64,000 nucleotides of DNA, from NCBI RefSeq assembly GCF_041146395.1, contig NC_091009.1:1918501-1982500 (forward strand), given 5' to 3'. The position numbers and the translations under genes are program-made. The number at the start of each line of letters is the position of its first letter. Position 1 is the stretch's first letter. The notes under the pieces are model-generated. The model was given only the letters and a program-made list of their open reading frames with translations, ran no database searches and had not been told where the DNA came from. Below, in pieces: positions 48,267-61,376 of this stretch. The DNA is from Eulemur rufifrons (lineage: Eukaryota; Chordata; Mammalia; Primates; Lemuridae).

Positions 48267-49935
48267 AATACCTTTAACAGATAACCCTAACCCTGAACAT
48301 AGCACCTAACCCTGTTCCTATTTCTCCCCTTAACACGTAAACCTCACCGTGACCCTAATTTTAACCTCTTATCGTAACGTTAATACATAAACCATTCCCT
48401 GAGAACATCCCCTATCCAATAATTCTAACCCTATCTCCTAGTCATAACTGTAACACCTAATCCCTAACCCTAATTCTCAACCGCTTAGCCTAACCGTAAC
48501 GCTGCCTACAACCCTAACACTGACAGGAACCCTTAGCTCTAACCCCAACGCTATGCCTAACAAAAGCCCTAACCCTTCACCCTTCACCCTAACCACTACG
48601 CATTACCCGAACCCTTAACCGTAATGCTAATCCTAACCATTAAACCTAACCCTGGCTCTTAAGCTAACCCTAAACCTTACCCTCACGACTAGACCTAACC
48701 CTGACACTAACCTAACACCTAACACTAACCAGAACGCCTAAAGCTAACCCTGAACCCTATCCCTAACCCTAGCAGTAAACTTTAACCCTAAAACTAAGCC
48801 CAACCCATAACCCTAATCCTATCCTTTTACCCTAAAACTAACCCCTAAACCTAACCCCTATACCTAACCCTAACTCTAATCCCAATCCTAATTCTAACCA
48901 TACCCCTTCATAAAACACTAACTCCTAACCTCTAACCCTAACACTAAGCAAAAACCCTAATCACTAATCCCTAACCCTAACGCTTAACCTTTACACTAAC
49001 CGTTAACCCTCACCCTAATTCTTAACACTGACCCTAACCTTCACCTTTAACTCTAAGCCTAACCCTTAACCCTACAGTAAGGAAGACCCTTAATGCTAAT
49101 GGGATCCCTTATCCCTAACCCTAACACTACAGCTAAAAATAACCCTAACCTTGGATCCTTAAACCTAATCCCTAACACTTACTTTAACCCCAAACCCTAA
49201 CCCTAATCCTAAGCATTAAACCTAACCCTATCTCTTAACTCTAACCCTAGCCCTTACCCTAACGCCTAGATCTAACCCTAAATCTAATCTACCGCCTAAT
49301 CCTAACCTTAAGCCTTAATGCTAACGCTAACCCTGAACCCTAAACCTACCTGTAACCCTTAACAGTAACCCTATCCGTGAACCTTAACGCTGACCCTAAC
49401 CATTACCCGCACCCAAGCATTTAACCCTGACCCTAACCCTAATCCTTAATGATAACCCTAACACTAAACCCTAACCCTAAGCCCAACAATTAACCCTAAT
49501 CCTATCCCTTAACCCTAACCCTAACCCTAACCCTAATGCTAACCGCTAAACGTAACCCTAACCGTGAACAGTAAACCTAACCCTAACTTCTAACACAAAC
49601 CATAGCACATAACTCTAACCCTAAAACTAACCCTAACCCTAACCCTAACCCTAAACCCTAACTCTTAACCTTAACCCTAAGCGTTAACTCTCACGCTAAC
49701 CTTTAATCCTAACCCTAATCCTAATCTTCAACCCTAAACCTAACACTTAACCCTAACCCTGTACCAAACCCTAACCCCTCATCTTAACCCTAACCTTAAA
49801 CCTCAACCCTAAACCAAAGTGTAACCGTTAAATCTAAGAGTAACCTTTAACCCTAACCGTAATCCCTAAGCCTAAGCCCTCACCCTAACACTAAACTTCA
49901 TCCTTAACCCTAACCATAACCCTAACCCTAAATCT

Positions 49936-50138
49936 AATTCTCAGACTTCTTGCTTTCTTAGAGTTAAGAAAGCCTGCAATCCTCCCACGCCATGCGTGAA
50001 AGGAGGCTTTGCCACAGTGTCCTGCATGAAACCCAGAGGCCCATACACTGCGTGCGGTAGAGTGGGTTCCCAGCGACCATCACAGACACCTAACTTTGCC
50101 TCCTAGAGCATACAGGGCCCGTGCCCTAAGCATAAACC
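49936..50138 (+). repeat. Box B, copy 3
   Basis: Like the B boxes at the start of the window, with CACTGCGTGCGGTAGAG. Has GGAGGCTTTGCC and GAGTTAAGAAAGCC as private changes. Confidence 0.84.
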
Positions 50139-50897
50139 CTACCCCTCACCCATAAGCCTAACCCACAACATAACACCTAACCCTGATCCTACTGCTCACC
50201 TTAACAGGTAAACCTCACCATAACCCTAACTTTAACCCGATATCTTAACGTTAATGCATGACACCCTGAGAACAAGCCCTATACCGTCATTATAACCCTA
50301 CCTCCTAGCTATAACCGTAACACCTAATCCCTAATTCTGAAACGCCAACCCTAACCTTACCCCGACCAACAACACTAACACTAACCCTAACCCCTTACCC
50401 TAATCCTACGCCTAAAAGTAACCCTAACCGTTGATCCTTAGTCATAACCCCTAACCTTAGCCCTATCCCTTAACCCTATTCCCAATCCTAACCATTAAAC
50501 AGAACCCTAACTCTTAACCCTACCCCTAACCTTTACCCTAATGCCTAGAGATCTAACCCCAACACTGACCTACAGTTAACACTAACCCCAACCCCTAATG
50601 CTAACCTTAAACCTGAACCAAGCTCCTAACCCTTAACCCTAACACTATCCCTTACCCCTAAGCCTAACCCCAACTGTTAACCCTCTAACCCTCACCCTGA
50701 ATCCTAACCCTATCCCTTAACCCTAACCCCTAAACCTAACGCTAACTCCAACCCTAAACCTTACCCTGGCCCCCTAACCCAGACTTAACACCTTACCCCT
50801 AACACTAACTCTAACCCTAACCACTAATCCCTAGCACCTAACCCTGACTCGAAACCTAACCCCTAACACGAAAAACCCTAACCCCAACCCCAACCCT

Positions 50898-51089
50898 AAT
50901 TCTCACACTACTTCCATTCCCAGAGTGAAGCAAGCCTACAATACAGCCATGCCATGCGTGAGATGAGGCTCCGCCTGAGTCTTGCATGGAGGTCCTCTCC
51001 CAAGGCCCAGGGAATGATGTTGTGCTTTCGTGGTGACTCCGACCGCACCCCTCTCAACGTAGATTAACCAGGTCCTGTGCCCTTAAACT
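50898..51089 (+). repeat. Box C, copy 7
   Basis: C box with CCATGCGTGAGATGAGG and CTCTCAACGTAGATTAACC. The Alu lies 245 bp downstream in the following spacer. Confidence 0.84.
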
Positions 51090-51318
51090 GACCGCTAAAG
51101 CTAAGCCCTACCACCAACGCTAACCCCTGACCCTGAACCTAAGCCCCGAGCCTAAAGCCCAACATTAACTCTAGACCCTTACCCTAAACCTAATCCCTAA
51201 CCCTAATGCTAACCCCTAAACCCAACCCTAACCGTGAACAGTAAACCTAACCCTAACCTCTAACATAAACCATAGCACATAACTCTAACCCTAAAACTAA
51301 CCCTAACCCTAACCATAA

Positions 51319-51331
51319 CCCTAAACCCTAA
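51319..51331. repeat. Target-site duplication of the Alu, upstream copy
   Basis: CCCTAAACCCTAA before the tail side of the element repeats after its head. The empty site is preserved in sister spacers (ACCCTAAACCCTAACTC near 57.36 kb and 49.65 kb). Confidence 0.85.
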
Positions 51332-51670
51332 ATCTTTTTTTTTTTTTTTTTGAGAGAGTCTCACTCTGTTGCCCAAGATAGAGTGAGTGCCGTGGCATCA
51401 GCCTAGCTCACAGCCACCTCAGACTCCTGAGCTCAAGGAATCCTCCTGTCTCAGCCTCCCGAGCAGCTGGGACTACAGGCATGCCCCACCATGCCCGGCT
51501 AATTTTTTTCTATATATATTTTTAGCTGTCCATATAATTTCTTTCTATTTTTAGTACAGATGGGGTCTCGCTCTTGCTCAGGCTGGTCTTGAACTCCTGA
51601 GCTCAAACGATCCACCCACCTCGGCCTCCCAGAGTGGTAGGATTACAGGCGTGAGCCACCGCACCCGGCC
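51332..51670 (-). mobile_element. Alu SINE, strepsirrhine-type, inserted in the array
   Basis: Retrotransposed 7SL-derived SINE on the minus strand. It begins GGCCGGGTGCGGTGGCTC and ends in a tail of 17 A (T17 at 51335-51351). Pol III promoter motifs are visible: an A box at 51648-51658 and a B box-like segment at 51585-51597, in + strand coordinates. The body is about 319 bp, longer than the usual primate 280, because the linker between the arms holds an AT-rich stretch with TATATATATT and TTCTTTCTATTTTTAGTA. I know that linker from lemur-type Alus. The left and right arms are both complete. Confidence 0.95.
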
Positions 51671-51681
51671 CTAAACCCTAA
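51669..51681. repeat. Target-site duplication of the Alu, downstream copy
   Basis: Same 13 bases. The first two overlap the terminal GGCC of the element, so the true duplication may be 11-13 bp. Confidence 0.82.
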
Positions 51682-51956
51682 CTCTTAACCTTAACACTAA
51701 GCGTTCACTCTCATGCTAACCTTTAATCCTAACCCTAATCCTAATCTTCAACCCTAAACCTAACACTTAACCCTAACCCTGTACCACACTCTAACCCCTC
51801 ATCTTAACCCTAACCGTAAACCTCAACCCTAAACCAAAGTGTAACCGTTAAATCTAAGAGTAACCTTTAACCCTAACCCTAATCCCTAACCCTAAGCCCT
51901 CACACTAACACTAAAATTTATCCTTAACCCTATCCATAAACCTAACCCTAAAATCA

Positions 51957-52164
51957 AATTATAAGACTTCTTCCTTTCTTAGAGTTTAGAAAGCCTGCAA
52001 TCCTCCCATGCCATGCGTGAAAGGAGGCTCTACCACTGTGTCCTGCATGAAACCCACGGGCCCATACCCAGAGTATGATAGAGTGGGTTCCCGGGTACAA
52101 TCCCAGCCCCCTAAACTCCCCCCGCCCGCCTAATGCAGACAGGGCCCGTGCGCTAAGCATAAAC
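51957..52164 (+). repeat. Box A, copy 8
   Basis: A box with a damaged leader start (AAATCAAATTATAAGACTTC) but an otherwise typical body and intact C-run cluster. Confidence 0.84.
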
Positions 52165-53889
52165 AATACCTTTAACAGATAACCCTAACCCTGAACATAA
52201 CACCCAACCCTGTTCCTATTTCTCCCCTTAACACGTAAACCTCACCGTGAGCCTAACTTTAACCTCTTATCCTAACGTTAATGCATAATCCATTTCCTGA
52301 GAACAACCCCTATCCCATAATTCTAACCCTATCTCCTAGTCATAACTGTAACACCTAATCCCTAACCCTAATTCTAAACTGCTAACCCTAACCGTAACCC
52401 TACCTACAACCCTAACACTGACTGTAACCCTTACTTCTAACCCCAACTCTATGCCTAACAATAACCCTAACACTTCACCCTAACCCCTAAGCCTTAGCCT
52501 AACCCTTAACCCTAATCCTAATCCTAAACATTAAACCTAACCCTAGCGCTTAAAGCAAACCCTAAACCTTACCCTCACGACTAGACTGAACCCTGACACT
52601 AACCTAACACCTAACCCTAACCATAACACCTAAAGCTAACCCTAACCCTGAACCCTAAACCTAACCCTAACACTGAACCCTCACTATATCCCCAACCTCT
52701 AAGCCTAATCCTAACCGTTAACCCTCACCCTAACACTTAAACTGGACCATAACACTAAACATTAACCAGAACACTAAACTTTACCCCTAAACCTGATCCC
52801 AACCCTTAACCCTAATCCTATCCTTTTACCCTAACCCTAACCCCAAAACCTAACCCTAACACTAACCCCAATCCTAATTCTAACCATACCCCTTCATAAA
52901 ACACGAACTCCTATCCCTAACACTTACCAAAAACCCTAATCGCTTATCCCTAACCCTAACGCTTAACCTTTACCGTAACCGTTAACCCTCACCCTAACCC
53001 TTAACACTGACCCTAACCTTAACCTTTAATCTAAGCCTGACCCTTAACCCTAACAGTAAGAAAAACCCTTACGCAAATCTTATCCCTTATCCCTAAACCT
53101 AACACTACAGCTAAAAATAACCCTAACCTTTGATCCTTAAACCTAACCCCTCACACTTAACCCCAAACCCTAACCCTAATCCTAAGCATTAAACCTAACC
53201 CTATCTCTTAACCCTTACTCTAACGCCTAGATCTAACCCTAAATCTAACCTACCACCTAATCCTAACCTTAAGCCCTAATGCTAACTCTAAACCCTGAAC
53301 CCTAAACCTACCCATAACCCTTAACACTAACCCTATCTATAAACCTTAACCCAGACCCTAACCATTACCCGCACCCAAACATTTAACCCTGACCCTAACC
53401 CTAATCCTTAAGGATAACCCTAACACTAAACCCTAACCCTAAGCTCAACACTTAACCCTAATCCTATCCCTTAACCCTAACCCTAACTCTAACCCTAATG
53501 CTACCCCTAAACGTAACCCTAACCATGAACAGTAAACCTAATCCTAACCTCTAACACAAACCATGGCACATAACTCTAACCCTAAAACTAACCCTAACCC
53601 TAACGCTAACGCTAACTCTTAACCTTAACCCTAAGCGTTAACTCTCATGCTAACCTTTAATCCAAACCCTAATCCTAATCTTCAACCCTAAACCTAACAC
53701 TTAACCCTAACCCTGTACCAAACCCTAACCCCTCATCTTTACCCTAACCGTAAACCTCAACCCTAAACCAAAGTGTAACTGTTAAATCTAAGAGTAACCT
53801 TTAACCCTAACCCTAATCCCTAACCTTAAGCCCTCACCCTAACACTAAACTTCATCCTTAACCCTAACCATAATCCTAACCCTAAATCT

Positions 53890-54088
53890 AATTCTCAGAC
53901 TTCTTGCTTTCTTAGAGTTTAGAAAGCCTGCAATCCTCCCATGCCATGCGTGAAAGGATGCTCTGCCAGTGTCCTGCCTAAAACCCAGAGGCCCATACAC
54001 TGCGTACGATAGAGTGGGTTCCCAGCGACCATCACAGACACCTAACTTTGCCTCCTAGGGCATACAGGGCCCGTGACCTAAGCATAAA
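53890..54088 (+). repeat. Box B, copy 4
   Basis: B box with a shortened body (GGATGCTCTGCCAGTGTCC lacks four bases) and CCTGCCTAAAACCC. Confidence 0.83.
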
Positions 54089-54847
54089 CCCTCCATTCAA
54101 CCATAAGCCTAACCCAGAACATAACACATAACCCTGATCCTACTGCTCACCTTAACAGGTAAACCTCACCGTAACCCTAACTTTAACCCGATATCTTAAC
54201 GTTAATGCATGACACCCTGAGAACAAGCCCTATACCGTCATTATAACCCTAACTCCTAGCCATAACCGTAACACCTAATCCCTAATTCTGAAATGCCAAC
54301 CCTAACCTTAACCCGACCAACAACACTAACACTAACCCTAACCTCTTATCCTAAACCTACGCCTAAAAGTAACCCTAACGGTTGATCCTTAGTCATAACC
54401 CCTAACCTTAACCCTAACCCTTAACCCTATTCCCAATCCTAACCATTAAACATAACCCTAACACTTAACCCTAACCCTAACCTTTACCCTAATGCCTAGA
54501 GATCTAACCCCAACACTGACCTACAGTTAACACTAACCCCAACCCCTAATGCTAAACATAAACCTGAACCATACTTCTAACCCTTAACTCTAACACTATC
54601 CCTAACCCCTAAGCTTAACCCCAACTGTTAACCCTCTAACCCTCACCCTGATACCTAACCCTCTCCCTTAACCCTAACCCCTAACCCTAACGCTAACTCC
54701 AACCCTAAAACTTACCCTGGCCCCCTAACCCAGACTTAACACCTAACCCCTAACACTAACTCTAACCCTAACCACTAATCCCTAGCACCTAACCCTGACT
54801 CGAAACCTAACCCCTAACTCGAAATCCCTAACCCCAACCCCAACCCT

Positions 54848-55039
54848 AATTCTCACACTACTTCCATTCCCAGAGTGAAGGAAGCCTACAATACAGCCAT
54901 GCCATGTGTGATATGAGGCTCCGCCTGAGTCCTGCATGTAGGTCCTGTCCCAAGGCCCAGGGAATGATGTTGTCCTTTCGTGATGACTCCGACCGCACCC
55001 CTCTCACTTTAGATTAACCAGGTGTTGTGCCCTTTAACT
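54848..55039 (+). repeat. Box C, copy 8
   Basis: C box with GTGATATGAGGCTCC and a diverged closing segment (GGTGTTGTGCCCTTTAAC). Confidence 0.83.
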
Positions 55040-55153
55040 CACCGCTAAAGCTAGGCCGTACCACCGACCCTAACCCCTGACCCTGAACCGAAGCCCCGAG
55101 CCTAAAGCCCAACACTAACTCTGAACCCTTCCCTAAAACTAATCCCTAACCCT

Positions 55154-55640
55154 AATGCTAAACCCTAAACGTAACCCTAACCGTGAACAGTAAACCTAAC
55201 CCTAACCTCTAACACAAACCATAGCACATAACTCTAACCCTAAAACTAACCCTAACCCTAACAGTAAACCCTAACCCTAAACCTTATCCCTAAGCGTTAA
55301 ATCTCATGCTAACCTTTAATCCTAACCCTAATCCTAATCTTCAACCCTAAACCTAACACTTAACCCTAATCCTATCCCTTAACCCTAACCTTAACCCTAA
55401 TGCTAAACCCTAAACGTAACCATAACCGTGAACGGTAAACCTAACCCTAACCTCTAACACAAACCATAGCACATAACTCTAACCCTAAAACTAACCCTAA
55501 CCCTAACAGTAAACCCTGAGCGTTAACTCTTACGCTAACCTTTAATCCTAACCCTAATCCTAATCTTCAACACTAAACCTAACACTTAACCCTAAACGTC
55601 TAACAAACCCTAACCCCTCATCTTAACCCTAACCGTAAAC
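55154..55640. repeat. ~245-bp local tandem duplication in a spacer
   Basis: AATGCTAAACCCTAAACG at 55154 recurs at 55399, followed by the same 110-bp series (GTGAACAGTAAACC, AACCATAGCACATAACTC). It lengthens this higher-order unit from about 3.51 to 3.75 kb. Confidence 0.8.
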
Positions 55641-55775
55641 CTCAACCCTAAACCAAAGTGTAACCGTTAAACCTAAGAGTAACCTTTAACCCTAACCCTA
55701 AGCCCTAACCTGAAGCCCTCACCCTAACACAAAACTTCATCCTTAATCCTAACCATAATCCTAACCCTAAATCTA

Positions 55776-55981
55776 ATTTTCAGACTTCTTGCTTTCTTAG
55801 AGTTTAGAAAGCCTGCAATCCTCCCATGCCATGCGTGAAAGGAGGCTCTACCACTGTGTCCTGCATGAAACCCACGGGCCCATACCCAGAGTATGATAGA
55901 GTGGGTTCCTGGGTACAATCCCAGCCCCTAAACTCCCCCCACCCGCGTAATGCAGACAGGGCCCGTGTGCTAAGCATAAAG
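55776..55981 (+). repeat. Box A, copy 9
   Basis: Typical A box with small changes (CAGCCCCTAAACTCC, CACCCGCGTAATG). Confidence 0.84.
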
Positions 55982-57643
55982 AATACCTTTAACAGATAAC
56001 CCGAACCCTGAACATAACACCCAACCCTGTTCCTATTTCTCCCCTTAACACGTAAACCTCACCATGAGCCTAACTTTAACCTCTTATCCTAACGTTAATG
56101 CATAACCCATTCCCTGAGAACAACCCCTATCCCATAATTCTAACCCTATCTCCTAGTCATCACTGGAACACCAAATCCCTAACCCTAATTCTAAACCGCT
56201 AACCCTAACCGGAACCCTACCTACAACCCTAACACTGACAGTAACCCTTACTTCTAAACCCAACGCTATGCCTAACAAAAACCCTAACCCTTCACCCAAA
56301 CCCCTAAGCCTTACGCTAACCCTTAACCCTAATCCTAATCCTAACCATTAAACCTAACCCTAGTTCTTAAAGCTAACCCTAAACCTTACCCTCACGACTA
56401 GACCTAACCCTGACACTAACCTAACACCTAACCCTAACCAGAACCCCTAATGCTAACCCTGAACCCTATCCCTAACCCTAGCAGTAAACTTTAACCGTAA
56501 ACCTAAGCCCAACCCGTAACCCTAACCCTATCCTTTTACCCTAAAACTAACCCCTAAACCTAACCCCTATACCTAACCCTAACTCTAACCCCAATCCTAA
56601 TTCTAACCATACCCCGTCATAAAACACGAACTCCTAACCTCTAACCCTAACACTAACCAAAAACCCTAATCACTAATCCCTAACCCTAACGCTTAACCTT
56701 TACCCTAACCGTTAACCCTCACCCTAATTCTTAACACTGACCCTAACCTTAACCTTTAACTCTAAGCCTAACCCTTAACCCTACAGTAAGGAAGACCCTT
56801 AATGCTAATGGTATCCCTTATCCCTAACCCTAACACTACAGCTAAAAATAACCCTAACCTTTGATCCTTAAACCTAACCCCTAACAATTACTTTAACCCC
56901 AAACCCTAACCCTAATCCTAAGCATTAAACCTAACCCTATCTTTTAACCCTAACCCTAGCCCTTACCCTAACGCCTAGTTCTAACCCTAAATCTAACCTC
57001 CCGCCTAATCCTAACCTTAAGCCCTAATGTCAACGCTAACCCTGAACCCTAAACCTACCCGTAACCCTTAACACGAACCCTATCCGTAAACCTTAACCCT
57101 GACCCTAACCATTACCCGCACCCAAGCATTTAACCCTGAACCTAACCCTAATCCCTTATGATAAAACTAACACTAAACCCTAACCCTAAGCCCAACACTT
57201 AACCCTAATCCTATCCCTTAACCCTAACCCTAACCCTAACCCTAATGCTAACCCCTAAACGTAACCCTAACCGTGAACAGTAAACCTAACCCTAACCTCT
57301 AACACAAACCATAGCACATAACTCTAACCCTAAAACTAACCCTAACCCTAACCCTAACCCTAAACCCTAACTCTTAACCTTAACCCTAAGCGTTAACTCT
57401 CACGCTAACCTTTAATCCTAACCCTAATCCTAATCTTCAACCCTAAACCTAACACTTAACCCTAACCCTGTACCAAACCCTAACCCCTCATCTTAACCCT
57501 AACCTTAAACCTCAACCCTAACCAAAGTGTAACCGTTAAATCTAAGAGTAACTTTTAACCCTAACCCGAATCCCTAACCCTAAGCCCTCACCCTAACACT
57601 AAACTTCATCCTTAACCCTAACCATAACCCTAACCCTAAATCT

Positions 57644-57845
57644 AATTCTCAGACTTCTTGCTTTCTTAGAGTTTAGAAAGCCTGCAATCCTCCCACGCCA
57701 TGCGTGAAAGGAGGCTCTGCCACAGTGTCCTGCATGAAACCCAGAGGCCCATACACTGCGTGCGGTAGAGTGGGTTCCCAGCGACCATCCCAGACACCTA
57801 ACTTTGCCTCCTAGGGCATACAGGGCCCGTGCCCTAAGCATAAAC
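57644..57845 (+). repeat. Box B, copy 5
   Basis: Very close to the B boxes at 1541 and 5056. The whole stretch from 56,090 to about 59.2 kb aligns with 1 to about 3.1 kb of the window. Confidence 0.84.
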
Positions 57846-58605
57846 CTTACCCCTCACCCATAAGCCTAACCCACAACATAACACCTAACCCTGATCCTAC
57901 TGCTCACCTTAACAGGTAAACCTCACCATAACCCTCACTTTAACCCCATATCTTAACGTTAATGCATGACACCCTGAGAACAAGCCCTATACCGTCATTA
58001 TAACCCTAACTCCTAGCTATAACCGTAACACCTAATCCCTAATTCTGAAACGCGAACCCTAACCTTAACCCGACCAACAACACTAACACTAACCCTAACC
58101 CCTTACCCTAACCCTACGCCTAAAAGTAACCCTAACCGTTGATCCTTCGTCATAACCCCTAACCTTAACCCTAACCCTTAACCCTATTCCCAATCCTAAC
58201 CATTAAACAGAACCCTAACTCTTAACCCTAACCCTAACCTTTACCCTAATGCCTAGAGATCTAACCCCAACACTGACCTACAGTTAACACTAACCCCAAC
58301 CCCTAATGCTATCCTTAAACCTGAACCAAGCTCCTAACCCTTAACCCTAACACTATCCCTAACCCCTAAGCCTAACCCCAACTGTTAACCCTCTAACCCT
58401 CACCCTGAATCCTAACCCTATCCCTTAACCCTTACCCCTAACCCTAACGCTAACTCCAACCCTAAAACTTACCCTGGCCCCCTAACCCAGACTTAACACC
58501 TTACCCCTAACACTAACTCTAACCCTAACCACTAATCCCTAGCACCTAACCCTGACTCGAAACCTAACCCCTAACACGAAAAACCCTAACCCCAACCCCA
58601 ACCCT

Positions 58606-58797
58606 AATTCTCACACTACTTCCATTCCCAGAGTGAAGCAAGCCTACAATACAGCCATGCCATGTGTGAGATGAGGCTCCGCCTGAGTCCTGCATGGAGG
58701 TCCTGTCCCTAGGCCCAGGGAATGATGTTGTGCTTTCGTGGTGACTCCGACCGCACCCCTCTCACCGTAGATTAACCAGATCCTGTGCCCTTAAACT
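58606..58797 (+). repeat. Box C, copy 9
   Basis: Typical C box. Private change GTCCCTAGGCCCAGG. Confidence 0.84.
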
Positions 58798-59288
58798 GAC
58801 CGCTAAAGCTAAGCCCTACCACCAACGCTAACCCCTGACCCTGAAACTAAGCCCCGAGCCTAAAGCCCAACATTAACTCTAGACCCTTACCCTATACCTA
58901 ATCCCTAACCCTAATGCTAACCCCTAAACCCAACCCTAACCGTGAACAATAAACCTAACCCTAACCCCTAACACAAACCATAGCACATAACTCTAACCCT
59001 AAAACTAACCCTAAGCCTAACCGTAAACCCTAACACTTAACCTTAAACCTAAGCGTTAACTCTCACGCTAACCTTTAATCCTAACCCTAATCCTAATCTT
59101 CAAACCTAAACGTCTACCAAACCCTAACCCCTCATCTTAACCCTAACAGTAAACCTCAACCATAAACGAAAGTGTAACCGTTAAACCTAAGAGTAACCTT
59201 TAACCCTAACCCTAATCCCTAACCCTAAGCCCTCACCCTAACACTAAACGTCAACCTTAACCCTAACCATAATCCTAACCCTAAATCT

Positions 59289-59505
59289 AATTCTCAGACT
59301 TCTTGCTTTCTTAGAGTTTAGAAAGCCTGCAATCCTCCCATGCCATGCGTGAAAGGAGGCTCGGAGGCTCTACCACTGTGTCCTGCATGAAACCCACGGG
59401 CCCATACCCAGAGTATGATAGAGTGGGTTCCCGGGTACAATCCCAGCCCCCTAAACTCCCCCCGCCCGCCTAATGCAGACAGGTCCCATGCGCTAAGCAT
59501 AAACA
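59289..59505 (+). repeat. Box A, copy 10 with an internal duplication
   Basis: GGAGGCTCGGAGGCTCTACC shows a private tandem duplication of about 8-9 bp. The duplication shifts the minus-strand frame that is open in sister boxes, with no sign that the frame was under selection. Confidence 0.84.
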
Positions 59506-61168
59506 ATACCTTTAACAGATAACCCTCACCCTTAACATAACACCCAACCCTGTTCCTATTTCTCCGCTTAACACGTAAACCTCACCGTGCGCCTAACTTT
59601 AACCTCTTATCCTAACGTTAATGCATAACCCATTTCCTGAGAACAACCCCTATCCCATAATTCTAACCCTATATCCTTGTCATCACTGTGACACCTAATC
59701 CCTAACCCTAGTTCTACACCACTAACCCTAACTGTAACCCTACCTACAACCCTAACACTGACAGTAACCCTTACTTCTAACCCCAACGCTATGCCTAACA
59801 AAAACCCTAACCCTTGACCCTAACCCTTCACCCTAACCCCTAAGGCTTACCCTATCCCTTAACCCTAATCCTAATCCTAACCATTAAACCTAACTCTAGC
59901 TCTTAAAGCTAACCCTAAACCTTACCCTCACGACTAGACCTAACCCTGACACTAACCTAACACCTAACACTAACCAGAACCCCTAAAGCTAACCCTGAAC
60001 CCTATCCCTGACCCTAGCAGTAAACTTTAACCCTAAACCTAAGTCCAACCCGTAACCCTAATCCTATCCTTTTACCGTAAAACTAACCCCTAAACCTAAC
60101 CCCTATACCTCACCCTAACTCTAACCCCAATCCTAATTCTAACCATACGCCTTCATAAAACACTAACTCCTAACCGCTAACCCTTACACTAACCAAAAAC
60201 CCTAATCACTAATCCCTAACCCTAACGCTTAAAATTTACCCTAACCGTTAACCCTCACCCTAAATCTTAACACTGACCCTAACCTTAACCTTTAACTCTA
60301 AGCCTAACCCTTAACCCTACAGTAAGGAAGACCCTTAATGCTAATGGGATCCCTTATCCCTAACCCTAACACTACAGCTAAAAATAACCCTAACCTTTGA
60401 TCCTTAAACCTAACCCCTAACACTTACTTTAACCCCAAACCCTAACCCTAATCCCAAGCATTAAACCTAACCCTATCTCTTAACCCTAACGCTAGCCCTT
60501 ACCCTAATGCCTAGATCTAACCCTAAATCTAACCTACCGCCTAATCCTAACCTTAAGCCCTAATGCTAACTCTCACCCTGAACCCTAAACCTACCCGTAA
60601 CCCTTAACACTAACCCTATTCGTGAACCTTAACCCTGACCCTAACCATTACCCGCACCGTAGCATTTAACCCTGACCCTAACCCTAATCCTTAATGATAA
60701 CCCTAAAACTAAACCCTAACCCTAAGCCGAACACTTAACCCTAATCCTATCCCTTAACCCTAACCCTAATGCTAACCCCTAAACCTAACCCTCACCGTGA
60801 CCAGTAAACCTAACCCTAACCTCTAAGACAAACCATAGCACATAACTCTAACCCTAAAACTAACCCTAACCTTAACCCTAACCCTAAACCCTAACACTTA
60901 ACCTTAACCCTAAGCGTTAACTCTCACGCTAACCTTTAATCCTAACCCTAAACCTAATCTTCAACCCTAAACCTAACACTTAACCCTAACCCTGTACCAG
61001 ACCCTAACCCTTCATCTTAACCCTAACCGTAAACCTCAACCCTAAACCAAAGTGTAACCGTTAAACCTAAGAGTAACCTTTAACCCTAACCCTAATCGCT
61101 AACCCTAAGCCCTCACCCTAACACTAAACTTCATCCTTAACCCTAACCATAATACTAACCCTAAATCT

Positions 61169-61376
61169 AATTCTCAGACTTCTTGCTTTCTTAGAGTTTA
61201 GAAAGCCTGCAATCCTCTCATGCCATGCGTGAAAGGAGGCTCTACCACTGTGTCCTGCATGAAACCCACGGGCCCATACCCAGAGTATGATAGAGTGGGT
61301 TCCCGGGTACAATCCCAGCCCCCTAAACTCCCCCCGCCCGCCTAATGCAGACAGGGCCCGTGCGCTAAGCATAAAC
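61169..61376 (+). repeat. Box A, copy 11
   Basis: Typical A box with CCTCTCATGCCATGCG. It follows the previous A box by 1,880 bp with no B or C box between. Confidence 0.84.

Noticed and set aside
51352..51670. 7SL RNA gene instead of Alu
   Set aside because: Two-arm dimer, A-rich linker, poly-A tail and target duplication mark a retrotransposed Alu.
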